From contig VIIQ02000039.1 of the NCBI GenBank assembly GCA_007449985.2, positions 186,001 through 250,000 on the forward strand: a stretch of DNA of 64,000 nucleotides. Direction: 5' to 3'. Made by a program: the position numbers and the translations under genes. Origin of the DNA: Desmodesmus armatus. Lineage: Eukaryota; Chlorophyta; Chlorophyceae; Sphaeropleales; Scenedesmaceae. Each line of letters begins with the position of its first letter. Positions within the stretch are counted from its first letter, which is position 1. This document shows positions 13,501 to 28,500 of the stretch, in pieces. The notes under the pieces were generated by a model. That model was not told where the DNA came from. It made no database searches and saw only the letters and a list, made by a program, of their open reading frames with translations.

Positions 13501-16500
13501 GTGCACAGTGCTCCATCCATGAGCTGCTGCAGCCAGGAGCATCCGTCCAGTGCACGGTGCGTGTCACTTAGGCTGAGCGTCCCTGCGCAGCGACACAGGC
13601 AATGCCATCATGTGTGCACCTGCTGATGTTGCACACACTCGAGTTCAACACTAGATGCTGTCCGGCCGAAGAAACAGTGGTGATGCTGTCCGGGGTGTCT
13701 TCACCTTGTCTACCACGGCTGTGTGCCTTGCTTTCTGGCTTGCTGCACTGCAGGTCTCCAAGGTTACAACTCATGATGACTTTGAGGCTGGCACAGTGCG
13801 GCTGTCTGTGTCTGCCAGTGCAAGGCCAGGGGGGTCCGGGAATGCAACACTGCTGCAGGAAACTGCCAAAATGAATGTGACGCTGACCAGGACGACAGGC
13901 ATGACCGTCAGCATTGCGCTGGCGAGCGAGCAGTCCAGCATGTACGCCTCTCCAGGTGCGTCTCCTGTGTGCTGCTGGCCCACACAGTGGGGTGAAGTGT
14001 GAGTCTCAGTAATAGATGGCCACAGCCATGGCTCCTGCTTGCAGTGACCAGTCTATGGGGAAACCGTGTTGCTGTCAACAGCATTGGTTGAATGCTTGGT
14101 TTTCTGTGTGACTCACAAGACTTTCTGCTTGTGTCTTTCGGTTGCTTCTGCTCGCTTGTACTGCCACAGGCACTGCTGACTTCGTCGTGACCTTGGACAA
14201 TACGTAAGCACTTCCCTTGTGATCTAGTCCTTGTGCATGTCACACAGCTGTTGCGCTAGTTGAATGGCCGCACACGTGCTGGATACATGCCTGGTATGAA
14301 TTATGAGCAGCGCTGTATGATTGCCTCTTGCACAGCGTGTGTTTGCTTGTCAGGCGCTGCTTTTACATGTCTTTGTCCTCTCTGCATCTGTAGGGGCAAT
14401 GTTGTCTTGAGGGATGTGTCGGTGGCGACAAGCCCCCAGTTGGCTTTGCAGTGCCAGGGAAGCACCGGCAATGCTGTTGCGGCAGTTGAACCAGGAAGCC
14501 TCACATGCACTGGCAGCTACTCAGTCACTCAGGAGAACCTGGAGGATGGCCAGCTGACCTTCACAGCACAGGCAACCTCACCAACTCTGGATACGGCATC
14601 CACTGTTGTTGATGCTCCTGCTTCTGTGGTGCTTATCATGGCTGCCGAGCCTCAGCTGGATGTGGATGTGGTGGCAAGCAGCTGCCTAATTCTGAATGCT
14701 ACAGGTAGGCCAAGCATACAAATGTGAGCTTGAACTCACCCATCCAGATCAGCGCCTTGAAACACAGTATATGCATGCCCACAACCGCTTGCACGTCAAG
14801 TGGAGCACATGCTTTGGTCGCAAAATTCTTCAAATCGTTCACAGGAAGGTGGATGAGTTTGAAATCATGTGTGTTTGTGCGACAGGTGCAGATACCCAAG
14901 ACAAGGTCAGGTGTATGGTGCAAGTCAGCAACATGGGGAATGTCCGGCTGACCAGCATCGACATCCAAGAAGTTGACACCGGTTGCGCTCAGGGCATCCT
15001 AGATGTTGGTGCACACGCCAACTGTACTGCCACAAGGTACGCTGATGACCAGTGGATGTGTTGGTGCTGTGTGGGCTGCGTGCAGCAGAAGTAGCCTCTT
15101 ATAGAAGCTGAAGTGCCACTCAGCCAAAACCCAGAAATACAATATAATTTCCTCCCATTCATACACCCTGGTTGCACCAGTACACAGGTTCAGTGTGTTG
15201 CATGCAGTGCCAGTGGCAGTCACCACATGTGTACCGTGCATGTGATTTTTTTGGCAAAAACACCCGCCATGCTTCTGGTTGGCATGGGGGCACCGGCAAT
15301 GTCACAAAGGCCGGGGCCACCCGGCCAGCAACCACAGACATGCAGCACAACACACACACGCACACACATTCCATGGTGCAGGTCTGATTGCTTCCGTTGT
15401 GCACTGTGATGTGCAGGATCATCAATGATTATGAGGCAGCTACAGTCAGCGTGACGGTCCCTGAAGCAACGGCCACACAGTACGGCAACGCGTCTGTGAT
15501 TGTCAGCAGCCAGCCCGACACTGCTGAAGTGGTGCTGGCCGACCGCACCGCTTTGATGGACCTGACATTCAGTGCTGCACCACTCCAACCTGCAGTGGCC
15601 GGTGCGCACCTGGGAGGGGTGGCCTTGACATGAATTATGCGCATTGAGCAGTGTCACAACTTTCATGTGTAGTATACAACTTGAAACAGTTTCCTGATTG
15701 AATTCGTTCAACAGGCTGGCAGCCGCATCTTGTGCCACACGCGTGTGTAGTCTGACTGAGACGCAGTTTGACCCTGGGGTCTTGAAAGGGCCCTTCGGGA
15801 CTGGCAGTTTTTCAGGGTCCTAGCACTACACCCCACCTGCTGTTTAGCAGAGCATTTGATGGCCACACCTGCTTTTCCACATGATTTGCAGGGGACCCAG
15901 TTGAAGCTCACATCACTGTGACCAACACAGGCAACCTGAAGCTGCAGGCAGTGACCTTGGTTGTACCTGAGCTGCTTGCTGCCAACATGAGCTGCAAGAT
16001 CGGCGGCACAAACCCCTTCGTGAACGGCACCTCAGTGCTGGGCCCCAAGGCTGTGCTGGCATGCACTGCCAGCCACACAGTGACGACTGCTGACATCGAG
16101 GCTGGCGCTGTAGCGCTGAAGGCGGCCGTCATGGCCACCTCTGTACTGCAAGACACCCTTACTCAACAGGCAACTCTTGAGTTTGTACCACAACAGATCT
16201 CCCATCTGGTTGTGTCCATCACGAACTGTCAGCAATCTGCAACAGGTGAGCCAGGTGCAGGGTAGAGGGTGCCGGTATAATACCATCCAAGCTTGTCAAG
16301 AGTAACTATGCAAAAAATTGAGTAACCGCTAAAGTCCTTTCTTCTCAATGTCGTGCATCGAGAGGTTGGTGTATGTTACATACATCAGGGGCACACATCA
16401 TGGGTCTGTTGAAGGGGGCAGTGTCAAGGGACAAAGTAAGATATGAAGCAGCGGTTTTTGACGTACGGGACCAAAGCGGGGATGGACGACCTCTCTGCAG

Positions 16501-19500
16501 GCAGGTGATCCACAAACCCCACACCTTGCAGGGTCACGCTTGGCTAGTCATGTGGGGTAAGGACGTTGGTGTATTTGCGGCAGAGAGTTGAGGCATACCA
16601 GCTGGCTGCAGCGGTGTTGGAGCCTACATCTTCCTGCTCTTCAGGTACCACAAGTAGGTCATCTGCCAAGCAAAGTCACCGTCACTGTCGCCACGAGGAA
16701 CGGCACTGCACTCAGCAGCAAAGCAGTAAGAAAGCTCAAACTGTATCACGCCTTCACTCTGTGCCCTCTTGCAGGTTGTGCGGCTACCCTAGTTCAAGAT
16801 ATGGACTTTGAATTGGGAGACCTACCAATTGCCGACAATGGCAGGACCGCTACGAGCATTCAGGAGTGCTGTGCAAGATGTGCAGCAACACCCATGTGCC
16901 GGCGTTTCACTTATGACGCAACTGGCACAAGGTGGTGCTTTTTGAAATCCAGTACGGGTTGGAGGTACAGGCCTTATACGGGTGCTGTAGGCGGAATCAT
17001 GCCATGGGCCAACACACCAGGTGCGTCTGTGGGACTGTTCGTCTGGCGGTTCAAAGAGGTCAAAAAGTGTGTCACGTCAAGTCAGCATTGCAGTGGCAAG
17101 CCGCCGGGTCAAGTCCACAGCAGCGCATTCAATGTCGTAGCTTCAACAATCTGTCAACAATGCTGCAAAGCACAGCTGTTAGCTATCAGCATGGCCTGCC
17201 ACTTCCCCTTGAGGATCCCATGCACCCAATGAGCGCATCACCTGTGAGGTGGTTCGAAAGTTTTTTCAGGTGCAAGGGGCTTCATTCAGCCCTTCTGTTG
17301 CTGAACCTCTAGTGCATAAAATTGTTTGGTCAGATTGGACCCAGAACTGACGCCAGCTGTTCCGTTTGAGGCTTCTGCCAGGCGGCCACAACTATGACAT
17401 GCTTGCGCTCTGCCGGTGCTGCTGCAGGCGACAATTTGACCTGCACAGTCACGCTGTCCAATCAAGGCAATGTCGGGCTCACAGGAGCCATCATCACCCC
17501 TACCCCACTGACAGCGCCATCACTGGAGGCCTGCCCTGCAGTGATACTGGAGCCTGGGGCTTCAACCGCTGCAGGGTGCAACGTTAGTGTGGCATCCACA
17601 CCTGTTGACTTTGAGCAGGGCGGCATGTGGCTTAACGTGACAGCCAAGGCAACAAGCAGAGCTGGAACAGAAGCTGTTGCAGACGTCACGGCTTCAGCCC
17701 AGCACTACGAGGGCTTAATGCAGTCGCGCACGCTAGTAGCAACATTTGTGGCCAACCCGTCAAGCATCAGCTCCGCAGGTATTGTGAAGGTTGACCTGGG
17801 GCTTCAAGGGTGCCTATCAAAGTTGGTTGGGAATACGAGTAGGCAGGGTGAAACCTTGGCGTGATAAGGTGCCATGGCATGTGCATCATGTGGGTGAGTT
17901 TGTTCCTAGTGGTGCTGTGGTGCTGTCTGCCTGCTTGTGGGGAGTTACCTGTACTGGCAGCAGGAAGTTGTACTTGCCTCATTGGTCTCTCAAGGTCTTT
18001 GCCGCAACTTGAGAATTGAATGCTGCTGCCTTGCAGGAATACCGGTCACCTTGACCCTCACAGTGATCAATGCAGGCAATGTGAAGATTTCAGGTGTAGG
18101 TGTGGCAAGTGCTGCAGGCCTGACATGCAGTGAGGCTGTCGATGGCGTTTTTGATCTGGCACTTGGTGCCTCCACGCAGTGCAGGTACTTATGTGCAGGA
18201 CCTGGCTGTAGGCATGACTGCTTGCTTCCTATACCCCAACCAGAACACTCAAGCCTTTCAATATTCACTGTGCTTACTGTTCTTTTCATGTGTGGTATAC
18301 CAGCATCGAACTACAGTGGAAGGAAGCTGAGCATCGGGCATGCACAGCTGCTTGGACATGCTGTCTAACTTGAAGCATCGAACCGACATGCCTAGCATGG
18401 CGCGCTTATGCTGTCTGCGTGTCTGTGCCTGTCTGCAGCAAATCTTTGACCCTCAACCAAGCCCAGTTTGAAGCACATGACTGGACATACACAGCCAACA
18501 TCACCACGAACGACAACTTGACAGAGGCTGTGGCAGTCCCTGATGCGACACTTGCTGTCCAGCATGCTCCCAAGCTGCAGTTGACCCTGGACCACTCATC
18601 CTGCGCCTTTGATGCCACTGGTGAGGGCCAAAGTATCACCCCCATTAGTTGAGGGAGCTGGTTAACTCCAGGTCTGTGTGAGCGGTTCTCTTGTGTCAGC
18701 TAAGCTGCTTGTCCTTACCTTATGATGTACATCAACAGACGCCGATATGGCTTGTTGCAAGCACGCCGCCACATGTCATGCTGACACATTGCTACTGTTC
18801 TACTTCACCCTTCCGTGTGCTGCTGTAGCTGCTGAGCTGAGTTGCGCCCTGCTGATTGACAACACCGGCAATGTGGGTCTTTCAGACTTCAGGCTTCTGT
18901 CCGGCGCAACCAACTGCACCAGCGCAAACCCAGTCACGGTCTTGGCTCCGGGTGGTTCAGCAGTGTGTATGTTGATGACACCTGTGGCTGATCAAGTTGT
19001 GATCAACGATGGTGGATACATGTTGATCGATTACTCCGACTACACCGTATCTACCGTGGGCAAGGTGCCATCGGTGCCAACCATCACACCACTGTCAAGC
19101 AGTGTCAGGCTGTCTGGTGTGCCAGGCTGGACCGCTCCTGTCTATCATGCTGCACTGGAGGCTACCATTGACCCTGCAACCTGCACAGTGCCGAGCAAAG
19201 CAGGTATCTTGGGATTATCTAGTAGATCTGCTTGTTCTGTGGCTGTCTGTGTTACAGCGATGGGACAGTCGCTGAACTGCGTTCTAGAGTCGTGCACAGT
19301 GACGGTGTGGTGCTAGTGCACCGTGTGGCAAGGTGTGTTTCGCAGCTTAGGGTTATGGTTAACGCTCTTGATCTATGCTGTGCAGGCGAGGTGCTGACGT
19401 GTGTCTTGTCAGTCAACAACACTGGCACATTGGGCCTTGAGGGGCTGCACACCAACAATGCTGCCTGTGCTAGCCTATCCGCGCTCGCCCCTGGGGAGTC

Positions 19501-22500
19501 TGCCAACTGCACAGTCAGGCTGACAGCTCAGCAGGCTGACTTTGACGCTTGGGATGCAACCTACACAGCTGCTGACACCAGCACGTCACCTCTCAAACTA
19601 AGTGTGACAGTCAGTGGTGCGCCACCTGCCAACACGGCTCAGACCAATGCAACTGGCACTGCGCACTTGAGTGTGCCACTGGTGTCAGCACCAGCCATCG
19701 CCGTGGACTCTGTGACAACCAATGTGTCAGCCAACGCCGATGTCAGGGCAGGTGGGTGTTGCTCAGTCGCCTCTGTCGTCATTTTCTTGCTCGGACCCCT
19801 TGCCGCCTGCTAGCAGCGCTGTGTCGCAAAGCCAGACAGATGACACTGGATGAGCAATCTTCATGCATCTAGTGCGGGTGGCGCATGGCGTGGCACTTCA
19901 TCGATTGTGTTTGCATTTTGCAGGGACATATGTGCAGCACAGCTTCACAATCAGGAGCAGCGGGAATGTGGCACTGAGGGGCTTGGCGGTCGAGGCCTCC
20001 TCTCTGTCAGACATCGCCTGCACACCACCCCTGACTGATCCCTTGGCAGTCAACAGCGCCACCACATGCCAGGGTGTCCACTTGGTGACACAGGCTGAGG
20101 TGGAGGTTGGTGTCAGTCAGCTCTCAGCGGTTGTCACAGCTGACAATCTGGTGCCAGCTGCTGGCAGCACTTCAGCTGCCAGCAGCCTCAGTGAGACGTT
20201 CCAGTTGGCTGCAGTTGCTCTGGCAACTGTGCCGTCACTCTCACTGGTGTTTGAGCCTACCTGCAATGCTGCCCCATCAAAGTCACGTAAGGACCCGACT
20301 TGCTGGCTGGTGCTTCCTCATGAATTTGAGCCGTAGCATGCATCATGTTTAGAAGCTGCAAATGCACCTTCCATCATTGAATACATGCATTGCTGCTGTT
20401 GATAGTTCAGGTGTTGTCCAATTCACCCTTGCTGGTTTCAGCAATGCAACTACGGCACTTGAAGAATTTATCAAGCACAAACGTTCAGGGGCGCCCCTCA
20501 CCACCTCTCTCCTTGTGCTGCTGTTTTCTACCAACAGCTGAGCTGGCGTCCTGCAGCGTGGTGCTTGTGAACAATGGCACCCTGCTCCTGTACGGCGTCA
20601 GTGTGGCAAATGCCCAGTGTGGCACTATCCCTGACCCTCTGGCGCCGGGAGCATCCGTCACATGCAATGTGCGTGGTCCGGACGCCTTTGTCCATTGATG
20701 CAGTCGCATGACAGACGCCCGTCGCGCGCGCGCAATCACTAGGCAGTGCGCAGGACAAACATGGGTGCCCTGAGAGCAGACTAGCATGCAAGGCGCAAGT
20801 GGGGACATGTCGCATTGCCCGAGGTCTGCCAGCTTGCACCTGATTCTTCTGGTGCATGTCTTACAGCTGAGGTGTGGCTTGTTTGTTTTGCAGGTGTCTA
20901 AGGATACAACCCTGGCTGATTTTGATGCTGGCACAGTGCAGCTGTCCGTGTCTGCCAGTGCAAGGCCAGGGGGGTCCAGGAATGAGACACTGCTGCAGGA
21001 CACTGCCGCATTGGATGTGGCGCTGATCAGGACTACTGGCATGGCTGTCAGCATTGCACTGGCAAGCGGCCAGACAGGGATCTTCAGCTCACCAGGTGCG
21101 TGCATTGCTCAACCGCTTGGTGTGCTTTGCAACACTGTCACCGACTGCCCCGCCGCACATAGCAGCAATGCCTGACGTGTGTGTACCCAACTGTTGACAG
21201 TGCATGGGACTTCAAACACGGGTTCTGATGGTCACAGTGTCAGCCTTGCGTCAGGCCGGAAGGGCTCGGCACCTGTGGCTCAATTGTCTTGTTTTGTGCT
21301 GTTGCTTCTGCTCATGTATGCTGCTGCAGGCGTTGCTGAGTTTGCTGTGACTGTGGAGAACACGTAAGCAGGCTGTGCATGGTCATCCCATGCGTTGGGC
21401 TCTGGTCAGACAGCAGCTGGCTGTTGTCCAGCTGAAAGCAGTCCATGGCATTGTGCTGTTTGTTCTATTGCCTACAAATCAGCTGACCTGCAGGTCGTTT
21501 GATGCCTGGAATATGTTTCTCAGCCTGTCGCGCATCTATTTTGAACTGCCGTGTCACCCTCTTTGTTTGCTGTTGCAGGGGCAATGTGGTCTTGAGGGAT
21601 GTGGTGGTCACAAGCCCAGGACTGACTGCTTTGCAGTGTGAGGGCAGCAACAGCAACACAGTGAACACGCTCAACCCTGGCCGCCTCACATGCACTGGCA
21701 GCTATGCAGTCTCTCAAGAGGATCTGGAGGTCGGCCAGCTGACCTTTACAGCCCAGGCAAACTCTAGCGCTCTGGACAGCGCAGCTTCTGCGGTTGGAGC
21801 TGTTGTTGATGCCCCTGTGGTGCTGACCATGGTGGCACAACCTCAGCTGGTGTTGGACGTGGTGGCAAGCAGCTGTGTGGTAATAAATGGAACAGGTAAG
21901 ATGACAAATACATCCATGTAGGTGAATTGTGACGCCACCTGCACGGCCCCAACTGTATGCCGCATGAGGTGGGGTTGCATATTCCAGAGCTGAGGGAGTT
22001 TCACGTGTCCTAGAGAGACACCACCAAATTTGGCGCAAGTTGCAAGGTGTGTGCGCATGTACTGGTGCCGCAGGTGCAAATGCCCAGGATTCAGTCAGGT
22101 GTGTGGTGCACGTCAGCAACATGGGGAATGTCCAGCTGACCAGCCTCGACATTCAAGACGTGGACGCTGGTTGCATTGAAGGCATCACCACTCTGGCTGT
22201 TGGTGCACATATCAACTGCACTGCCACAAGGTGCGCTCAGCATGCCTTGGAGACCAGGGCCTTGTGAGCATGCATTGGTCACCTGCAGCAGACGCAATAA
22301 GTGCCACTTTCACAGCCACGGTTTAGTAGCAGCAGTCCCCTAAACCCCAACGCCACAGGTTTGGGCATAGCATGACCCAAGGTTACAAGGGGTACAGGGA
22401 CGTTGCGAAAGGAATGCCTGGGGTGTGAGAATGCACACCCCCAAGAAAAGCGTATGTCTGACCTTGACACACCTTTGAAGGTTTGACCCAGAGCACATGA

Positions 22501-25500
22501 GCATCGTGTTGCGTACCTTGGCACTGGGAATAAGTGCACATGTAGATGGAAACAGGCCGATACCTGCCGCGCAAGAGCTGCATATCATGGGTTGCAATCA
22601 GTTGCTGGCGGGGCTTGCTGCCAAGCAAGCACACTCACATCTATGACAGGTGCATTACATTACACTGGCTTGATCATCTTCTGCTGACTGTTCATCAACC
22701 GTCTGCAGGGTCATTCCTGATTACGAGGCACCCACAGTCAACGTCACAGTCCCAGCAGCAACAGCTGAGCAGTCTGGCAACACCTCTGCTGTTGTCAGCA
22801 GCCAGTCCGACACAGCTGAAGTGGTGCTGGCTGACCGCACTGCCGCCATGGACCTGTTCTTTACTGTTGCACCCCTGCAACCTGCAGAGGCCGGTGGGTA
22901 CCTTGGGGCAGCCGCTACTGCTGACGGCAGTGCTTTTTCCACAGCATCTTTGGCTGAGTCAGCTTGCTCCTTCACAACCACTTTCGAAACCATCAGCGGA
23001 TAGTGATAAGCGCGGATGCAGTCAGGGGCCTTGCTAATCACGCGTGCTCTATATCATGTCCTGCAGGAGAGGTCGTCATATCCAGCTTCACTGTCACCAA
23101 CATGGGTAACGTGAAGCTGCAGGCAGTGGCCCTGGTTGTGCCTGAGCTGCTTGCTGCCAACATGAGCTGCAAGATTGGCGGCTCTACCCCCTTCGTCAAC
23201 GGTACCTCAGTGCTCGGCCCCAAGGCTGTGCTGGCATGCACTGCCAGCCACACAGTCACAACCGCTGACATTGAGGCTGGGGCTGTAGCGCTGAAGGTGG
23301 CGGTCACTGCAAACTCTGCACTACTGGTGCCTCTCAAGAGGGAAGCAACGCTTCAGCTTGTACCCTTGCAGCGCCCCAAGCTGGATGTGTCCATCACCAA
23401 CTGCCAGCCACTTGCAACTACGATGCCAGGTAATGTGACTGATCGCGCGCTTTGGTTGATTTAGTGAAAATCATGCCTAGCAGCCAGCTAGCGCTAGCAC
23501 TCTTCTGGTGCTTGCATCGCAGCGCACAAGACTGTTGGGTCAGCACAGGTAGTGTAGATACGGCTGCTAACCAACCATGCCATCATCTTGCGTTGTGCTG
23601 CTGCTGCTCCTGCTGCAGGGAACAACCTGACATGCACAGTAACGCTGTCCAACAGCGGCAATGTTGGGCTCACGGGTGCAACTATCACCTCACCTATTCT
23701 GCCGGCCTGCCCTTCAGTAACTCTAGAGCCTGGGAAGGTTGCTGCAGGCTGCAGTGTGAGTGTTGCATCCACACCTGAAGACTTTGAGCAGGGTGGCATG
23801 TGGTTCAACGTGACAGCCGACGCGACAAACAGGGCAGATACTGCCGCCGCAGAAGCTGTGCCGGCCCATGCTGAGCACTACCAGGCCTTGGTGCAGTTGC
23901 GCAAATTGACAGCGGCCTTCGTGGCTGATCCGGCCAGCATCAGCTCTCCAGGTATGTGCTGCTTGACCTGAAATTTAGGGGCCCGCGTCGGCGCCCTGCG
24001 GACTCTGGTTGGCTCTTTAGGGTCTGGTGGAGCATTGCTGTGGGCTCTCAGTGCTGACCCACCTGAAAGTCACACACTGTGCTTTTTCTGAAAACTACCA
24101 AGCTGTATCGACTTCAAGCGTTCTGTGGGTGCTGTGACGCCGCCATACTGCTGCCTGTGCAGAGACGCCAGTCAAGCTGACCCTCACAGTCACCAACGCA
24201 GGCAATGTGGAGGTTTCAGGTGTAGGTGTGACAAGTGCTGCAGGCCTGACATGTGATGAGGGTGTCGATGGTGTCTTTGATCTGGCGTTTGGTGCCTCCA
24301 CGCAGTGCAGGTATGTGATTCTGACTGACTGCTCAGCCTGGCAGGGGCCTTTTTCATCCGTAGCTGTCAGCATCTTACAGCATGTTGTGCATAGAAGCAA
24401 CACGGCATAGTCGTCGCTTTGCACCCCCCTCGTCCAGCTCTCTGAATTGAAGTCCACACTTGGTCTGCTGTGATTGTCTGCGCCTGTTGCAGCAAAACCC
24501 TGAGCCTCACCCAGACCCAGTTTGAGGCACATGACTGGATCTACACAGCAAGCATCAACACAACTGACACCCTGGCAGAGGCTGTGACAGTCCCTGATGC
24601 CACAGTCACTGTGGAGCATGCACCCAAGCTGCGGCTGACCCTGGACAACTCATCCTGCAGCTTCAATGCCGCTGGTGAGGGCCAAAGCATCACCACCATG
24701 TGTGGAGGAACTCCAGGCTGGTTGACCCTGGGCCTGTGTAAACATTTTTTCTGTGTCAGAAACCTCCTCGCACTTGTGATGGACATCAACAGATGTTGCA
24801 GTTGCGGCTTCACATGTCATGCTGACACGATGCTGCTGTTGTACTCAACTCGTCCGTTTGCTGCTGCAGGTGCTGAGCTGACTTGCGCCCTGCTGGTCGA
24901 AAACACCGGCAATGTGGGCCTTTCGGACTTCAAGCTTCTGTCCGGTGCAACCAACTGCACCAGCGAAGACCCAGTCGCGGTCTTGGCCCCGGGCGGTTCA
25001 GCAGTGTGTGTGTTGATCACACCTGTGGCTGATCAAGTTGTGATAAGCGATGGTGGATACGTGCTGATCGATTACTCCGACTACACGGTGTCGGCTGCGG
25101 GCAAGGTGCCAACGGTACCAACCGCCCCACCACTGTCAAGCAGTGTCAGGCTGTCGGGGGTGCCAGGCTGGACTGCTCCTGTCTATCAAGCTGCACTGGA
25201 GGCCACCATTGACCCTGCAACCTGCACAGTGCCAAGCGGAGCAGGTATTTTACAATCATCTATTAGATCTGCTTGTTCTGTGGTTGTCTGTGCTACATCG
25301 ATGGGACAGTCACTGAACTGCGTTCTAGAGTCGCGCACATCGACGGTGTGGTGCTAGCGTAACATGTAGCGAGTTGTGTTGTGGGGCAGGGCGCCCCAGG
25401 CGCGCATACAATGCAGCCTAGGTTATGGTTACGCTTTTGATCTATGCTGTGCAGGCGAGGTGCTGACGTGTGTCTTGTCAGTCAACAACACTGGCACAGT

Positions 25501-28500
25501 GGACCTTGAGGGGCTGCACACAGACAATACTGCTTGTGCCAGCTTGCCCACTCTAGCCCCTGGGGAGTCCGCCAACTGCACAGTCACACTGACAGCTCAG
25601 CAGGAGGACTTTGATGCTTGGGATGCAGCTTACACGGCTGCTGACACCAGTACGGCACCACTCAAGCTTAGTGTGACGGTTCGTGGTGTGCCACCTGCCA
25701 ACACGGCTCAAACCAATGCAACCGGCATTGCGCACGTGACTGTGCCGTTGGTGTCAGCGCCAGCCCTCACCGTGGACGCTGTGACAACCAATGTGTCAGC
25801 CAACGCCGATGTCACGGCAGGTGGGTGTTGCTCAGTCGCCTCTGTCGTCATTTTTCTTGCTCCGACCCCTTGCCGCCTGCTAGCAGCGCTGTGTCGCAAA
25901 GCCAGACAGATGACACTGGATGAGCAATCTTCATGCATCTAGTGCGAGTGGCGCATGGCGTGGCACTTCATCGATTGTGTTTGCATTTTGCAGGGACATA
26001 TGTGCAGCACAGCTTCACAATCAGGAACAGCGGGAATGTGGCACTGAGGGGCTTGGCGGTCGAGGCCCCCTCTCTGTCAGACATCGCCTGCACACCACCC
26101 CTGACTGATCCCTTGGCAGTCAACAGCGCCACCACATGCCAGGGTGTCCACTTGGTGACACAGGCTGAGGTGGAGGTTGGTGTCAGTCTGCTCTCAGCAA
26201 TTGTCACAGCTGACAATTTGGTGCCACCTACTGGCAGCGCCTCTGCTGCCAGCAGCTACAACAAGCAGTTCCAGTTGGCTGCAGTTGCTCTGGCGACTGT
26301 GCCGTCAATCTCACTGGCGTTTGAGCCTATCTGCAAGGCTGGCCCATCACAATCACGTAAGAACCCGGCTTTCTGGATGGTGCTCTCCCTGAGATCTGAG
26401 CAGTAGCATCCATTAGTGTTGGATGCTATGACAACAGGAGTGACCTGCATGCATCGCTGCTGATGACTCAAATGTCGTCTCCTGCAGCACTCCTGGCAAT
26501 GCAAGTACAGCCTTGAGATATTGTGTCAGTTTATCTGTAGCAACAGAAGCACTGGATGCTCCTCACTTATCTTTCTTTATGTGCTGTTGTGTTCTCCCAA
26601 CAGCTGAGCTGGCGTCTTGCAGCTTGGTGCTTGTGAACAATGGCACTCTGCTTCTGTACGGCGTCAGTGTGGCCAGTGCTCAGTGCGGAACCATCCCCGA
26701 GCCTCTGGCACCGGGAGCATCTGTCACATGCAATGTGCGTGGTCTGGACGTCACTGTCGAATGATGCAGCCGCATGGCAGATGCATAATTGCTAGGCAGT
26801 GTTGAGGGCAAACAGCGGGGCCCTGAAAGCATGCTAGCATGCAAGACGCAAGTGCGGCGCCGTCAATGTTATGCCATAGCGATGATGGCATAATCAAAAC
26901 ATGCATTCTGTCACATCGCCCAAGGTCTGCTTGCACATGAGTCTTCCGGTGCGAGCTGAGCAGTGGTTTGTTTGTTACTGCAGGTGTCCAAGGCCACTAC
27001 TCTGGATGACTTTGAGGCTGGCACAGTGCAGCTGTCTGCGGCTGCCAGAGCAAGGCCAGGAGGTTTCAGGAATGAGACTCTCTTGCAGGACACAGCCGAA
27101 GTGAATGTGACGTTGACCAGGACTACTGGCATGGCTGTCAGCATTGCACTAGCAAGCGGCCAGACAGGGATCTTCAGCTCACCAGGTGCGTGCATTGCTC
27201 ATTGAATTTGGTGTGCTTTGCAACACTGTCACGGGCCGCCCCGCCCCACATAGCAGGAATGTGTGACGTGTGTACCCAACTGTTGACAGCGCATGCCACA
27301 AAAAATGGGCATATGGTCGAGGGCCGCTCACATCAACCCCGAAGGCTTGGCACATGTGGCTCAATTGTCTTGTTGCCCGCTGTTGCTTCTGCTCATGTGT
27401 GCTGCCCGCAGGAATTGCTGAGTTTGCTGTGACTCTGGAGAACACGTAAGCAGGCTGAGCGTGGTCTTCAGCGCATGCGTGGGGCTTCGGTCAGACAGCA
27501 GCTGGAGGTTGCCGGTAGAAAGTCGTTCATGGCACTGTGCTGTTTGTTCTATTGCCTGCAAGTCCTGCTGTTTGATGCCTGGGACGACCGCCCTTGTTTA
27601 TCCTGTCGCGCATCTACCAACAGTGCCAACGGATTCTGCTTGGTTGACTCTTGCTGTTGCAGGGGCAATTTGGTCTTGAGGGATGTGGTGGTCACAAGCC
27701 CAGGACTGACTGCTTTGCAGTGTGAGGGCACCAGCAGCAACACAGTAGACACACTTGACCCTGGCACCCTGTCATGCACTGGCAGCTATGCAGTCTCTCA
27801 AGAGGATCTGGAGGTTGGCCAACTGACCTTCACAGCCCAGGCAAATTCTAGCACTCTGGACAGCCCAGCTTCTGCGGTTGGAGCTGTTGTTGATGCCCCT
27901 GTGGTGCTGACCATGGTGGCACAACCTCAGCTGGTGTTGGACGTGGTGGCAAGCAGCTGTGTGGTGCTCAATGGAACAGGTAAGGCATCTATGTATGCGT
28001 GGGGTCATGACGCCAACTGCACTCCAGAGCTGTTTTGATTCAGCCTGAAGAGAGTTCCGCATGTCTGTCGTAGAGAGACTTCACCACCATGCTTGCGGAA
28101 AGCTGCAAGGAGTGGGTGCCTGTGATGATCGTACAGGTGCAAATGCCCAAGATGCAGTCAAGTGTGTGGTGCACATCAGCAACGCGGGGAATGTCAGGCT
28201 GATCAACCTTGACATTCAAGGCGTGGACGCTGGTTGCCTTGGAGGCAGCACCACTCTGGCTGTTGGTGCACGTGTCAACTGCACTGCCACAAGGTACGCT
28301 CACCATGCCAGGGCCTGGCGACCAGGAAAGTTGTGTATATGCATTGGCCGCCTGCAGCAGACCCAAGGAATGCTTACACTCACATAACCCAACTGTGAAA
28401 ATCCTGGCCCAGTGCACAGGAGCGCCGTTCTGCATAGCCTGACATTGGGGATGACTGCATTGCAAATGAAAATTGGGCAACACCATCTGCGTATGAGTGT

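Noticed and set aside
15341..15368. CA-rich stretch considered as a CRISPR-like or regulatory repeat
   Set aside because: It is a simple dinucleotide microsatellite in an intron with no spacers and no neighbouring signals.
16588..16774. Upstream extension of the PAN exon (KVTVTVATRNG region)
   Set aside because: The AG at 16643-16644 would enter in phase 0 and the GTAAGA near 16729 would leave only a 46-bp intron; neither fits the phase-1 neighbours.
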